Shown: positions 29,667 through 38,339, counted from the stretch's first letter. The stretch is 55,692 nucleotides of DNA from Prevotella pallens ATCC 700821 (GCF_000220255.1 NZ_GL982513.1:800872-856563), one strand, 5' to 3'. The notes: generated by a model not told the origin, from the sequence alone. Program-made: numbers and translations.

Positions 29667-30116
29667 ATGACAATAATGAGACAGATAACAAATAGTATTA
29701 AATGTTTGATAGTTTTTGGTATATGGTTACTTGGTTTTAATGCATTGAGTGCTTGTAATATCAAGCTCAAAATTGTTTACACCCAAGCTGACCTAACAAC
29801 AATTTTTAGTATTACCCCAGAGTTTTTTGACAAGGGATTTGTCAGTCATTCGCTTGATAGTGTAATCGTGGCGTCAGATATGGAAATTTCCAAATTCTTC
29901 GACACCATAAAATCTCTTAAAAAAACAAGTGAAATACGCCCTTCTATAAATGTTCGTGCAAAAATTATATTCTATTTGAACGAACAAATCTTGGATACAT
30001 TTTATTTAGGAATGTTTTATATATACTATCGGAATGAAATATACGAAGTAAACGAAGAATTCAGAAATATGATTAATGCTATAATAAAAAAAAGTGGAAA
30101 GTTGCCTATGTATTGA
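29667..30116 (+). CDS. Predicted lipoprotein, candidate immunity to the Rhs tip
   Basis: 149 residues (or 146 from an ATG three codons later). It has a signal peptide with a lipobox (LSAC, Cys near residue 30), so it should be a periplasm-facing lipoprotein. The rest is a compact alpha/beta-like sequence with no motif I recognise. It starts 9 bp after the stop of the Rhs tip, the standard place of the cognate immunity gene. A periplasmic immunity protein would imply that the toxin acts in, or passes through, the periplasm. Confidence 0.6.
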   Translation: MTIMRQITNSIKCLIVFGIWLLGFNALSACNIKLKIVYTQADLTTIFSITPEFFDKGFVSHSLDSVIVASDMEISKFFDTIKSLKKTSEIRPSINVRAKIIFYLNEQILDTFYLGMFYIYYRNEIYEVNEEFRNMINAIIKKSGKLPMY

Positions 30117-30137
30117 TAAAAAACGTTATGCCCCAGC

Positions 30138-30199
30138 ACCCATATAAGGGTAATGGGTAATACCCTTATAAGGGTGTTCATCATTACCCTTATATGGGT
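30138..30199. repeat. Three 14-bp palindromes at exact 24-bp spacing
   Basis: ACCCATATAAGGGT (30138-30151), ACCCTTATAAGGGT (30162-30175) and ACCCTTATATGGGT (30186-30199). The outer two are reverse complements of each other and the centre one is a perfect palindrome, so the whole block is almost an inverted repeat. No T tract follows. It lies 22 bp after the candidate immunity gene. Confidence 0.85.
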
Positions 30200-30331
30200 A
30201 TTAAAAGCCGTGAGCAATAAACAGGAAAGAACGACGTAAAACAGTTGATAAACATTATCAATTGTAAGTTATGACAGAATTGAATGCAAAGAAAATAATA
30301 ATACCAATGCCATCAGGACTGACAATTTAAT

Positions 30332-30415
30332 TAGTCGTCCCTTAAAAACTATTTTTCAGTATAAAGTTTATACTGACAAGCTCTATGCTGAAATATAGTT
30401 TTTAAGGGACGACTA
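30332..30415. mobile_element. 80-bp MITE-like element with TA duplication
   Basis: Terminal inverted repeats of 26 bp (beginning GTCGTCCCTTAAAAACTAT, one mismatch) at 30334-30359 and 30388-30413. The centre contains a near-palindrome (AGTATAAAGTTTATACT). The element is flanked by TA on both sides, as expected for an IS630/mariner-type insertion. The right flank (TACGTAGTGTATCGG) is identical to the uninterrupted site in the paralogous gene at 30956. It codes for nothing. Confidence 0.7.
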
Positions 30416-30419
30416 CGTA

Positions 30420-30794
30420 GTGTATCGGTTTTATAGAAAACGAAGTACTGAAGACCGGGACATTTGCTTACTCTATGCATGTTGCTTGAACTTAACTTTC
30501 TTCATTGGATTAATATTGGGGGTTGCACACTTCCTTTGTAAATTACTTGAGATTCAAAATATTATCAATAAGCCTTTTATTTGGTCTTATTCAATTATTT
30601 CTCTTATATTTGAGTATCTTATATTCTTTCGGAAAGACAGATACCTTAAAATATTTGCCGAGTATGAGAAACAAATAGATACTCCTGCAATGAAACGAAA
30701 GATGAAAAATGCCAAGATATTTAACTATAGTATTTTCATAGTAGACATTATTATGCTTTTTATAGCCGATTATCTTAATCATCATGGCGGATAG
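30420..30794 (+). CDS. Small membrane protein, copy 1 (5' end cut by MITE)
   Basis: 124 residues if the GTG at 30420 is used. A paralogue lies at 30929-31336: the last 80 or so residues are nearly identical (SYSIISLIFEYL, FFRKDRYLKIF, YEKQIDTPAMKRKMKNAKI, DYLNHHGG) while the first half has diverged. Three hydrophobic segments are visible (about 20-45, 53-70, 98-117). The coding frame runs back only to the MITE-like insertion, so the natural start appears to be lost and expression is doubtful. The family is not recognised; it sits in an rhs cassette patch and an immunity role is possible. Confidence 0.55.
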   Translation: MYRFYRKRSTEDRDICLLYACCLNLTFFIGLILGVAHFLCKLLEIQNIINKPFIWSYSIISLIFEYLIFFRKDRYLKIFAEYEKQIDTPAMKRKMKNAKIFNYSIFIVDIIMLFIADYLNHHGG

Positions 30795-30808
30795 CATTAT
30801 GTTTAAAT

Positions 30809-30847
30809 ATAATATAACGTGATTTCGTTGAATTCACGTTATATTAT
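30809..30847. terminator. Perfect 14-bp stem-loop between the paralogues
   Basis: ATAATATAACGTGA and TCACGTTATATTAT around an 11-nt loop, directly after copy 1. The AT-rich lower stem gives T-rich ends on both strands, consistent with a bidirectional terminator. Confidence 0.65.
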
Positions 30848-30928
30848 TGTCATCTTTCAATATACTGTGCACAGATATTTCTTAGGAAAATATGTAATGG
30901 AAGAATTAAATATAGATTTTTGGACCAA

Positions 30929-31336
30929 ATGATAGACTTTTATTTTATGATACACTACGTAGTGTATCGGTTTTATAGAAAGCGAAGTACTTACGATAGA
31001 GACACTTGCTTATTCTATACCTGTAGCTTGAACATACTTCTTTCAGGATCATTAATGATTCTGGGCGAATGGTTATTAGACATATTACTTGGATATCAAT
31101 CAATTATTAATAAGCCAGTTATTTGGTCTTATTCAATTATTTCTCTTATATTTGAGTATCTTGTATTCTTTCGGAAAGATAGATACCTTAAAATCTTTAC
31201 CGAGTATGAGAAGCAAATAGATACTCCTGCAATGAAACGAAAGATGAAAAATGCCAAGATATTTAACTATAGTATTTTTATTTTAGAAGTTATTCTACTG
31301 TTTATACTTGATTATCTTAATCATCATGGCGGATAG
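30929..31336 (+). CDS. Small membrane protein, copy 2
   Basis: 135 residues from the ATG at 30929; a TTG nine bases upstream or an ATG at 30947 are alternatives. It has the same architecture as copy 1: a basic YRFYRKRS start, hydrophobic segments at about 33-55, 62-80 and 106-126, and the shared end DYLNHHGG. At the site where copy 1 carries the MITE, this copy has an uninterrupted 16-bp palindrome (TACACTACGTAGTGTA). No known domain is recognised. Association with the rhs patch suggests an immunity or accessory function; this is inference only. Confidence 0.6.
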   Translation: MIDFYFMIHYVVYRFYRKRSTYDRDTCLFYTCSLNILLSGSLMILGEWLLDILLGYQSIINKPVIWSYSIISLIFEYLVFFRKDRYLKIFTEYEKQIDTPAMKRKMKNAKIFNYSIFILEVILLFILDYLNHHGG

Positions 31337-31782
31337 CACTATGTTTAAATATAGTGTAAGGGGAACAAACAAAATATATACTTAAAATGCCTTTCTGTTA
31401 ATATATATATTAGGTGTAGGAACAATAAATAACAATGATATTGTGATGTGTTCAGATCCATTAGTTGTTACACCCCAAACAAATATTTATTAATATTCAG
31501 CAAAAAAATAATTAAAAAAAATATTTTGTAATTACGAATTATTTTTTTCTTATTAAAAAACTCTCCTATTATTTTTTTGCTTTCGAAATGCAGAACATAT
31601 ATATATGTTTTATATCAAGTTGTAATGCCGTATAAATTAAAAATATTTCATAAAACAGTATTTTTCTCTGTTTTAATGTTGTTTATTAAAAAAATATATT
31701 TAATTTTGCACTTGAATTCGAGATATACAACTTACTAATTACAAAATTAAGCATAAAATTGATTGTATAATAAATAAAGATT
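31337..31782. other. AT-rich gap before the OmpA-type gene
   Basis: 446 bp, very AT-rich in its second half, with the porin promoter at the end. Nothing else can be supported here. Confidence 0.6.
31679..31708 (+). promoter_or_regulatory. Promoter of the OmpA-type porin
   Basis: TTG at 31679-31681 and TAATTTTG at 31701-31708, 19-bp spacer, in an AT-rich upstream region. The leader is about 70 bp long and A-rich, as in highly expressed genes of the phylum. Confidence 0.7.
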
Positions 31783-32943
31783 ATGAGAAAAATTTTAATG
31801 GTATTGGCATTTACTAGCTTATCAGTAGCTGGTTTTGCACAAGACGAAGTGCCTACAAAAAAGTATAGCGTTGCTACAAATTCTTTTTGGAGCAATTGGT
31901 TTCTTCAAGTAGGTGCAGATTGGAATGCATGGTATTCTGGTCAGGAACATGGTGCTGATTTAAAAAGAAATCCATTTAAGGACTTTCGTTCAAACCCAGG
32001 TGCAGCTGTAGCTATTGGAAAATGGTTCACTCCTGGACTTGGTCTTCGTATTAAAGCACAAGGTATTTGGGGTAAACGTGTAGGTAATACAGATGTTCAC
32101 ACTTCAACTGTAGACAATGGTAACAAATATTGGATTGCACAAGGTCAGGCAATGTTTAATCTTACCAATATGTTCTTAGGTTATAGCGAAAATCGTCTTG
32201 TAGATATTATTCCTTTTGTAGGTGCAGGCGTTGGTCGTACAATGAGTCATAACTTATATGCAACAGGACTTAGTGCAGGTGTTCAGGCATCTTTCCGTTT
32301 AAGTAAGCTTATGCGTCTGTATGCTGAAGCAGGTTGGAACCGTTACGAAGGTGATCTTGACGGATATGACCAATATTATGGCAACCGTGGTTGGGATTCA
32401 CACGACAACAACCTTTATGTAGAATTAGGTTTACAATTCAATCTTGGAAAATCTGGTTGGGAAAAGACTCCAGATGTTGATGCTCTTAACGCACAACACC
32501 AATCAGCTCTTGATGCTTTAAATGCTCGTTTACGCGATGCTGAGGCTGAAAATGCTCGTTTACGCGATGCACTTGCAAATCAAAAACCAGTAGAAACAGT
32601 AAGTCAGTCAGTAAAAGAACTTATTTCTACTCCAATTTCAGTATTCTTCAACCTCGATAAGACAAATATCGCTTCACAGAAGGATCTTGTAAATGTACGC
32701 GCACTTGCTAAATATGCAGTAGACAACAATAATAACCTTCTTGTTACAGGTTATGCTGATAGTGCAACAGGTTCTGCAAAGCACAATCAATGGTTGTCTG
32801 AAGAACGTGCAAAGACTTTAGCAGGCGAACTTGTTAAGATGGGTGTAGAATCTAGCAAAATCTCTCAAGTTGGTAAGGGTGGTGTAGATACATTGACACC
32901 AATTTCTTTCAACCGTCGTGCAACTGTTCAGGTTACAGACTAA
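31783..32943 (+). CDS. OmpA-family outer-membrane protein
   Basis: 386 residues. Signal peptide MRKILMVLAFTSLSVAGFAQ; an eight-strand-type barrel at about 22-225; a short coiled linker with a tandem duplicated block (NARLRDAEAE then NARLRDALAN, near 242-262); and a C-terminal OmpA-like peptidoglycan-binding domain at about 285-386 (GYADSATGSAKHNQWLSEERA, NRRATVQV). It probably anchors the outer membrane to peptidoglycan and is likely among the most abundant proteins, given its strong promoter and perfect terminator. It is monocistronic. Confidence 0.9.
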   Translation: MRKILMVLAFTSLSVAGFAQDEVPTKKYSVATNSFWSNWFLQVGADWNAWYSGQEHGADLKRNPFKDFRSNPGAAVAIGKWFTPGLGLRIKAQGIWGKRVGNTDVHTSTVDNGNKYWIAQGQAMFNLTNMFLGYSENRLVDIIPFVGAGVGRTMSHNLYATGLSAGVQASFRLSKLMRLYAEAGWNRYEGDLDGYDQYYGNRGWDSHDNNLYVELGLQFNLGKSGWEKTPDVDALNAQHQSALDALNARLRDAEAENARLRDALANQKPVETVSQSVKELISTPISVFFNLDKTNIASQKDLVNVRALAKYAVDNNNNLLVTGYADSATGSAKHNQWLSEERAKTLAGELVKMGVESSKISQVGKGGVDTLTPISFNRRATVQVTD

Positions 32944-32964
32944 TTAGAATCTACATAAATATAA

Positions 32965-32998
32965 AAAATAGGTCATATTGAAAAATATGACCTATTTT
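32965..32998 (+). terminator. Rho-independent terminator of the OmpA-type gene
   Basis: 15-bp stem AAAATAGGTCATATT/AATATGACCTATTTT with a 4-nt loop, followed by GTTTTT. Confidence 0.9.
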
Positions 32999-33041
32999 GT
33001 TTTTATTAGAGATAAAAAACAAGATTATAGACTTTTATTTC

Positions 33042-33070
33042 TTTGCTAAAATAATTAATACCTACCTTTG
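33042..33070 (+). promoter_or_regulatory. Promoter of the unknown membrane protein
   Basis: TTTG at 33042-33045 and TACCTTTG at 33063-33070 with a slightly short 17-bp spacer; the start codon lies 50 bp downstream. Confidence 0.55.
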
Positions 33071-33120
33071 TTTCTGTAAACAAGTGAAACAAATAAAACA
33101 CAAATATAAAAAACGGATAT

Positions 33121-33822
33121 ATGAAAGATAAACTAATTAGCGGTTGCTTTAGTGTTGCTATTGTTATAATTTTCATAGTAATGCTATTGTCTGCCATTAG
33201 TATGATAAAAAACGGTGCATACATAAAAGGAGGCTTTTTATTGTTTGCGGTATTACTAGTTGTTATTCCTGTATTGATAGGTTTGTTTTCAAAATCAAAG
33301 AAAAACGCAGATAAAGAACAACATATACCCCAAATTCCAGTTCCTACTACTAATGATAAACTTATAGAGCTGGTGAAATGTGTTACAAACAATAATGCAG
33401 AAATGGTGGGAAATGTTCTTAATATGATTAAAGACCCTGAAGGATTTTGCAAAACAGAAATAGAAAACAATCCAGAACAGCCTTACGATTATAACGATTA
33501 TCTGTTAGATTTGCACCGAGAGACCAATATTGCCTTATTGCACATCGTAACACTCTATGCACTTGGCAATGCTAAATTTGTAGTTAATTTTGATTGGAAA
33601 GACGATTTGGAAACGTTTTTGTATGGAATACGCAACCTAAAATGCTTTAAAGAAAATAATCTTCCTATAGACGAAGCAGCTTTATCTACATTAAACGATA
33701 TTCCACAACAATGCTTCTATCTAAACGAGCAATGGAAATCTATTGGATTTCAAACAGTGTTTATTGATACAAATAGCGATGAATATTGGGTGACAATAGT
33801 GCCATTGTCGGAAAAAATATAA
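33121..33822 (+). CDS. Membrane protein of unknown function
   Basis: 233 residues. Two hydrophobic segments near the N-terminus (about 7-30 and 37-58) anchor it in the inner membrane with a short loop between. A basic stop-transfer stretch (SKSKKNADK) leads to a soluble domain of about 165 residues in the cytoplasm. That domain is rich in Asp/Asn and aromatic residues (FDWKDDLETFLYGIRNLKCF, SDEYWVTIVPL). I do not recognise the family. It has its own promoter and a shared bidirectional terminator, so it is probably a single-gene unit. Confidence 0.65.
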   Translation: MKDKLISGCFSVAIVIIFIVMLLSAISMIKNGAYIKGGFLLFAVLLVVIPVLIGLFSKSKKNADKEQHIPQIPVPTTNDKLIELVKCVTNNNAEMVGNVLNMIKDPEGFCKTEIENNPEQPYDYNDYLLDLHRETNIALLHIVTLYALGNAKFVVNFDWKDDLETFLYGIRNLKCFKENNLPIDEAALSTLNDIPQQCFYLNEQWKSIGFQTVFIDTNSDEYWVTIVPLSEKI

Positions 33823-33910
33823 TCAGGCTATAACAATGTAAGCATTAAATGAAAATGTTACGGGACTAATCCACCCATTTAGGATTAATTTTCTAATTAA
33901 GCAAGAAAAC

Positions 33911-33959
33911 AAAAATAGGAGGCAAACACATACAATATAATGTTAGTCTCCTATTTTTT
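33911..33959. terminator. Bidirectional terminator between 33822 and ettA
   Basis: AAAATAGGAG and CTCCTATTTT arms around an AT-rich loop, with T tracts on both strands, placed between two convergent genes. Confidence 0.8.
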
Positions 33960-33980
33960 CACAGCTAATACGAAAATCTA

Positions 33981-35678
33981 TTAGTCTTCCATTAATTTGC
34001 GGTAGCGGCCTTTCTTTATTTCTTCGTTTCCAAGGCGACGTGCCTTGTTAATTTCGTATTCAGAGTAAGTTCCCTCGAAGAAGAACACTTCGCCATTGCC
34101 TTCGAAAGCAAGAATATGCGTACAAATGCGGTCTAAGAACCAACGGTCGTGGCTGATTACAACCGCACAACCTGCAAAGTTTTCCAAACCTTCTTCCAAT
34201 GCGCGCAGTGTATTCACGTCAATATCGTTGGTAGGTTCGTCGAGTAAGAGCACATTTCCTTCTTGTTTCAATGCCAAAGCCAGCTGCAAACGGTTGCGTT
34301 CGCCACCAGAAAGAACACCACAAAGTTTGCTTTGATCAGTTCCAGAGAAGTTAAAACGTGATATGTAAGCACGTGCATTAATATCTCGTCCACCCATTCT
34401 AATATTTTCGTTGCCTTGTGCAATAACATCGTAAACCGATTTGTTAGGGTCTATATCCTTGTGTTGTTGGTCTACGTATGCAAGTTTTACTGTTTCACCT
34501 ACCTCGAAATTGCCATTGTCTGGAGTCTCCAAGCCCATAATAAGGCGGAAAAGAGTGGTTTTACCAGCACCATTCGGACCAATTACGCCCACAATGCCGT
34601 TAGGTGGAAGCATAAAATTTAGGTCGTTAAAGAGAACTTTTTCGCCAAAAGCTTTTTGTACGTGCTGTGCTTCGATAACCTTATTACCGAGACGTGGACC
34701 ATTTGGTATAAATATTTCGAGCTTCTCTTCGCGATCTTTTTGCTCCTGATTAAGCATTTGTTCGTATGAATTTAGGCGAGCTTTGCCTTTTGCTTGGCGT
34801 GCTTTTGGAGCAAGACGAACCCATTCCAACTCGCGTTCAAGCGTTTTTCTACGTTTAGAAGCAGTTTTTTCTTCCTGTTCCATACGTTTTGTCTTCTGAT
34901 CAAGCCATGAAGAGTAATTTCCTTTCCATGGAATACCTTCGCCACGGTCAAGTTCAAGAATCCATTCACTAACATCGTCAAGGAAATAACGGTCGTGAGT
35001 AACAGCAATAACAGTTCCTTCGTATTGTTGTAGGTGTTGTTCTAACCAATCTATACTTTCAGCGTCCAAATGGTTGGTAGGTTCGTCGAGCAATAACACG
35101 TCAGGTTTTTGCAATAATAGGCGACATAGAGCCACTCTGCGTCGTTCTCCACCAGAAAGATGAGTTACAGGAAGGTCGCCTGCAGGACAACGCAACGCAG
35201 CCATAGCACGTTCTAGCTTCGAATCCATATTCCAAGCGTCCGTTGCATCAATAATATCTTGCACTTCTGCTTGACGTTTCATTAGCTTATCCATTTTGTC
35301 TGGGTCGCTGTAGTATTCTTCCAAACCAAACTTTACGTTTATTTCGTCGTATTCACGAAGTGCATCGTAAACGTGTTGTACACCTTCTTGTACGTTTTCC
35401 TTTACGGTTTTCTCTTCGTTGAGAGGTGGATCCTGTGGTAAATAGCCTACGGAATAACCAGGACTGAATACAACTTCGCCCGATGTTGGCTGCTCAATGC
35501 CTGCAATAATCTTCATTAATGTAGACTTACCAGCACCATTTAAGCCGATGATACCTATTTTGGCACCATAGAAGAACGAGAGGTAAATGTTCTTCAGAAT
35601 TTGTTTTTGATTTTGTGGAATAATCTTTGATACTCCCACCATTGAGAAGATAATCTTCTTGTCGTCTACTGTTGCCAT
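33981..35678 (-). CDS. ettA: Energy-dependent translational throttle protein, ABC-F
   Basis: 565 residues, close to the family's 555. Two ABC ATPase domains without membrane segments. The first Walker A is GLNGAGKS (45-52) with signature [16 protein letters not shown]; the second Walker A is GPNGAGKT with signature LSGGERNRLQLALAL. Both Walker B motifs read LLLDEPTNHLD or LLLDEPTNDID. The interdomain linker with the basic helix (ELEWVRLAPKARQAKGKARL) matches EttA. It binds the ribosomal E site and gates early elongation according to the ATP/ADP ratio. The gene follows lptB on the same strand after 100 bp; whether they share a transcript is not clear. Confidence 0.93.
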   Translation of the reverse strand: MATVDDKKIIFSMVGVSKIIPQNQKQILKNIYLSFFYGAKIGIIGLNGAGKSTLMKIIAGIEQPTSGEVVFSPGYSVGYLPQDPPLNEEKTVKENVQEGVQHVYDALREYDEINVKFGLEEYYSDPDKMDKLMKRQAEVQDIIDATDAWNMDSKLERAMAALRCPAGDLPVTHLSGGERRRVALCRLLLQKPDVLLLDEPTNHLDAESIDWLEQHLQQYEGTVIAVTHDRYFLDDVSEWILELDRGEGIPWKGNYSSWLDQKTKRMEQEEKTASKRRKTLERELEWVRLAPKARQAKGKARLNSYEQMLNQEQKDREEKLEIFIPNGPRLGNKVIEAQHVQKAFGEKVLFNDLNFMLPPNGIVGVIGPNGAGKTTLFRLIMGLETPDNGNFEVGETVKLAYVDQQHKDIDPNKSVYDVIAQGNENIRMGGRDINARAYISRFNFSGTDQSKLCGVLSGGERNRLQLALALKQEGNVLLLDEPTNDIDVNTLRALEEGLENFAGCAVVISHDRWFLDRICTHILAFEGNGEVFFFEGTYSEYEINKARRLGNEEIKKGRYRKLMED

Positions 35679-35778
35679 GTATTTTTTATTGTTGTTGATT
35701 TGTTCTAAGTTGTGTTAGTGTTATTTATGGTATAGTATAAATTTGTAGCACTTATGTTTTATATAAAGGTAATAGACT

Positions 35779-36618
35779 TTACTCTCTGTTTAGTTCTTCT
35801 TCTGCCTCTTTTGCACGTTTGCGTTCGTCTAACAATTGGAAATCTTTCTTTTGCAGAACGAAATCAGTACCAAGATACTTTTCTTTCACGATTTTGTTAG
35901 CAGCCAATTCTTCTGGCGTACCTTTAAAAAGTATTTGTCCTTCAAATAGCAAATAGGCACGGTCGGTAATGTTTAGAGTTTCGTGCACATTATGGTCAGT
36001 AATGAGAATACCGATATTGCGGAATTTTAATCGCCAAACAATGTGTTGAATATCCTCCACTGCAATTGGGTCTACACCTGCAAATGGTTCGTCGAGCATT
36101 ATGAACTTTGGATCTATTGCTAAGCAACGTGCAATTTCGCATCTGCGTCGTTCTCCTCCCGAAAGACGGTCGCCAAGATTCTTTCGTACCTTTTCTAAGC
36201 GAAACTCTTTAATAAGGCTTTCCATTTTCTCTATGCGCTGCTGTTTGGTGAGTTTTGTCATCTCCAACACACACATAATGTTATCTTCAACACTCATTTT
36301 CCTAAAAACACTTGCCTCTTGTGGCAGATAGCCAATACCTGCTTTAGCACGTTTATAAACAGGATATTTTGTTATTTCTAGGTCGTCAATGTAAACGTGT
36401 CCTTCGTTTGGAACCACCAAACCGGTTGTCATATAGAACGATGTTGTTTTGCCAGCACCATTTGGTCCTAACAGTCCAACAATTTCTCCTTGTCGCACAT
36501 TGATACTTACTCCGTTTGCCACAGTACGTTTTCCGTATCGTTTAACAAGTCCTTCGGTACGAAGAACACTGTTTCTTTCGCTCTCGGGTTCAATGATTAT
36601 GTTTTCTGTGTCGAGCAT
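35779..36618 (-). CDS. lptB: LPS export ABC transporter ATP-binding protein
   Basis: 279 residues. It powers lipopolysaccharide extraction from the inner membrane with LptFG. Walker A is GPNGAGKTT (51-59), the Q-loop region is [18 protein letters not shown], the signature is [15 protein letters not shown], and Walker B is [13 protein letters not shown]. An extra 20 or so residues precede the ABC fold, and the tail is a charged helix ([18 protein letters not shown]) longer than in E. coli LptB (241 residues). LptF and LptG are not in the window; an LptA-like gene lies at 24-26 kb. Confidence 0.92.
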   Translation of the reverse strand: MLDTENIIIEPESERNSVLRTEGLVKRYGKRTVANGVSINVRQGEIVGLLGPNGAGKTTSFYMTTGLVVPNEGHVYIDDLEITKYPVYKRAKAGIGYLPQEASVFRKMSVEDNIMCVLEMTKLTKQQRIEKMESLIKEFRLEKVRKNLGDRLSGGERRRCEIARCLAIDPKFIMLDEPFAGVDPIAVEDIQHIVWRLKFRNIGILITDHNVHETLNITDRAYLLFEGQILFKGTPEELAANKIVKEKYLGTDFVLQKKDFQLLDERKRAKEAEEELNRE

Positions 36619-36640
36619 TTCTAATTTCGTTTCTATGTTG

Positions 36641-36648
36641 CAAAAGTA
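36641..36648 (-). promoter_or_regulatory. -7 element of lptB
   Basis: On the minus strand TACTTTTG, 23 bp upstream of the lptB start. The -33 element is weak. Confidence 0.5.
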
Positions 36649-36697
36649 GTAAAATAAATGCTAATATCATTGATATTGCTTAAAACAATGACTTATA

Positions 36698-36730
36698 TTG
36701 CAGTTTTTTAGCGGATTTTGGTTACTTTTG
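36698..36730 (+). promoter_or_regulatory. Promoter of mlaEF
   Basis: TTG at 36698-36700 and TACTTTTG at 36723-36730. It places the start codon at 36758 and rules out the earlier TTG at 36698 as a start. Confidence 0.6.
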
Positions 36731-36757
36731 CACTCGCATACAATAAACATACAAACT

Positions 36758-37504
36758 ATGCTTATATTTAATTGGCTTACAATTCTTGGTAGATACCTGC
36801 TCCTGATGGGACGCGCATTCAGTCGTCCTGAACGTTTCCGCATGTTTTTTAAACGCTATGTAAAAGAGATGTCGCAACTCGGTGTCGATTCTATTGGTAT
36901 TGTTTTGCTTATATCTTTCTTTATCGGAGCTGTTATTTGCATACAGATAAAATTAAATGTTCAAAGTCCGTGGATGCCACTTTGGGTATCGGGTTATGTT
37001 ACGCGTGAGATTATGTTGCTCGAATTCTCTTCGAGTATTATGTGTCTTATTCTTGCAGGAAAAGTTGGTTCGAACATTGCCTCAGAGTTAGGAACTATGC
37101 GTGTTACACAACAAATAGATGCTTTAGAGATTATGGGTATAAACTCGGCAAGCTATTTAATATTGCCTAAGATAGTAGGACTCATTACCATAATGCCTTT
37201 CTTAGTTATTTTTTCTGCTGCAATGGGTATTGTGGGAGCCTACGCAACTGCTTTCTTTGCGCATATTATAACTCCTGTAGATTTAACTTCGGGATTGCAG
37301 CACGACTTTAATCCATGGTTTATGTATATGAGTATAACCAAAAGTCTCTTCTTTGCTTTCATCATTGCAAGTGTCTCATCATTTTTTGGCTACACAGTGA
37401 AGGGTGGTTCGGTAGAGGTAGGCAAGTCTTCTACCAATGCCGTGGTTAGTTCCAGTGTGCTCATTCTATTTAGCGATGTATTTTTAACCCAGCTTCTTAG
37501 CTAA
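36758..37504 (+). CDS. mlaE: MlaE-family ABC transporter permease
   Basis: 248 residues from the ATG at 36758, chosen because it follows the promoter and gives the normal family length. Typical MlaE blocks are visible: GVDSIGIVLLISFFIGAVI, LAGKVGSNIASELGTMRVTEQ-like (here VTQQIDALEIMGIN) and FGYTVKGGSVEVGKSSTNAV. Five to six membrane helices are expected. With MlaF it forms the inner-membrane core of a phospholipid transporter maintaining outer-membrane asymmetry. mlaF follows after 28 bp. No MlaD substrate-binding gene is adjacent, unlike in many genomes. Confidence 0.92.
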   Translation: MLIFNWLTILGRYLLLMGRAFSRPERFRMFFKRYVKEMSQLGVDSIGIVLLISFFIGAVICIQIKLNVQSPWMPLWVSGYVTREIMLLEFSSSIMCLILAGKVGSNIASELGTMRVTQQIDALEIMGINSASYLILPKIVGLITIMPFLVIFSAAMGIVGAYATAFFAHIITPVDLTSGLQHDFNPWFMYMSITKSLFFAFIIASVSSFFGYTVKGGSVEVGKSSTNAVVSSSVLILFSDVFLTQLLS

Positions 37505-37532
37505 TTGTTTATTTCGTAATAGGCTTACAAAT

Positions 37533-38300
37533 ATGATAGAAGTTAAAAACTTATATAAATCGTTTGGCGATAAAAAAGTGCTTCACGACATAAATACAGT
37601 GTTTGAAGATGGTAAAACTAACTTGATTATTGGACAGAGTGGAGCAGGAAAAACAGTGTTACTGCAGTGTCTTGTGGGATTGTTAGAGCCTACAAGTGGA
37701 GAAGTACTTTACGACCATCGCAACTTTGTAGCGATGAATAAAAAAGAGAAGATTAGAATGCGCAGAGAGATGGGAATGATTTTCCAAGGCTCTGCTTTGT
37801 TCGATTCGCTCACTGTTTTCGAAAATGTTCGTTTTCCTCTTGATATGTTTTCTAATATGACACCAGCGGAGCGCGATGCACAGGCGCAAAAATGTATAGA
37901 ACGTGTGAACCTAATGGGAGCAGAAAACAAATATCCTGAAGAAATATCGGGCGGTATGCAGAAGCGTGTGGCTATAGCGCGTGCTATAGTAATGAATCCT
38001 AAATATTTGTTTTGCGATGAGCCGAACTCTGGTCTTGATCCTAAAACATCGTTGGTTATCGACCAACTATTGTCGGACATTACGAAAGAATTTGATATTA
38101 CCACTATTATTAATACGCACGATATGAACTCTGTTATGGGAATTGGTGAACACATTGTGTTTATTGCAGATGGTAAAGTAGAGTGGCAAGGGAACAAAGA
38201 CACGGTGATGTCGAGCAATAATCAGAAACTAAACGACCTTGTATTTGCATCTGATTTGTTTAAGAAAGTAAAGCAGGTAGAGACCGGAAAGAAAAAATAA
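37533..38300 (+). CDS. mlaF: MlaF-like ABC transporter ATP-binding protein
   Basis: 255 residues. Walker A is GQSGAGKT (34-41), the Q-loop MIFQGSALFDSLTVFENV, the signature ISGGMQKRVAIARAI and Walker B YLFCDEPNSGLDP. The SGGMQKR form of the signature is characteristic of Mla-type ATPases. It energises lipid movement by MlaE. It is the last gene of the pair and a hairpin with a T tract follows 40 bp later. Confidence 0.92.
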   Translation: MIEVKNLYKSFGDKKVLHDINTVFEDGKTNLIIGQSGAGKTVLLQCLVGLLEPTSGEVLYDHRNFVAMNKKEKIRMRREMGMIFQGSALFDSLTVFENVRFPLDMFSNMTPAERDAQAQKCIERVNLMGAENKYPEEISGGMQKRVAIARAIVMNPKYLFCDEPNSGLDPKTSLVIDQLLSDITKEFDITTIINTHDMNSVMGIGEHIVFIADGKVEWQGNKDTVMSSNNQKLNDLVFASDLFKKVKQVETGKKK

Positions 38301-38339
38301 AGCACTCTGCTTTTATCCATATTTCATTGCTTTTTTCTT

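Noticed and set aside
33121..33822. Assignment of the unknown membrane protein to a named DUF
   Set aside because: The C-terminal FDWKDDLE segment loosely recalls some DUF families, but the resemblance is too weak to name one.
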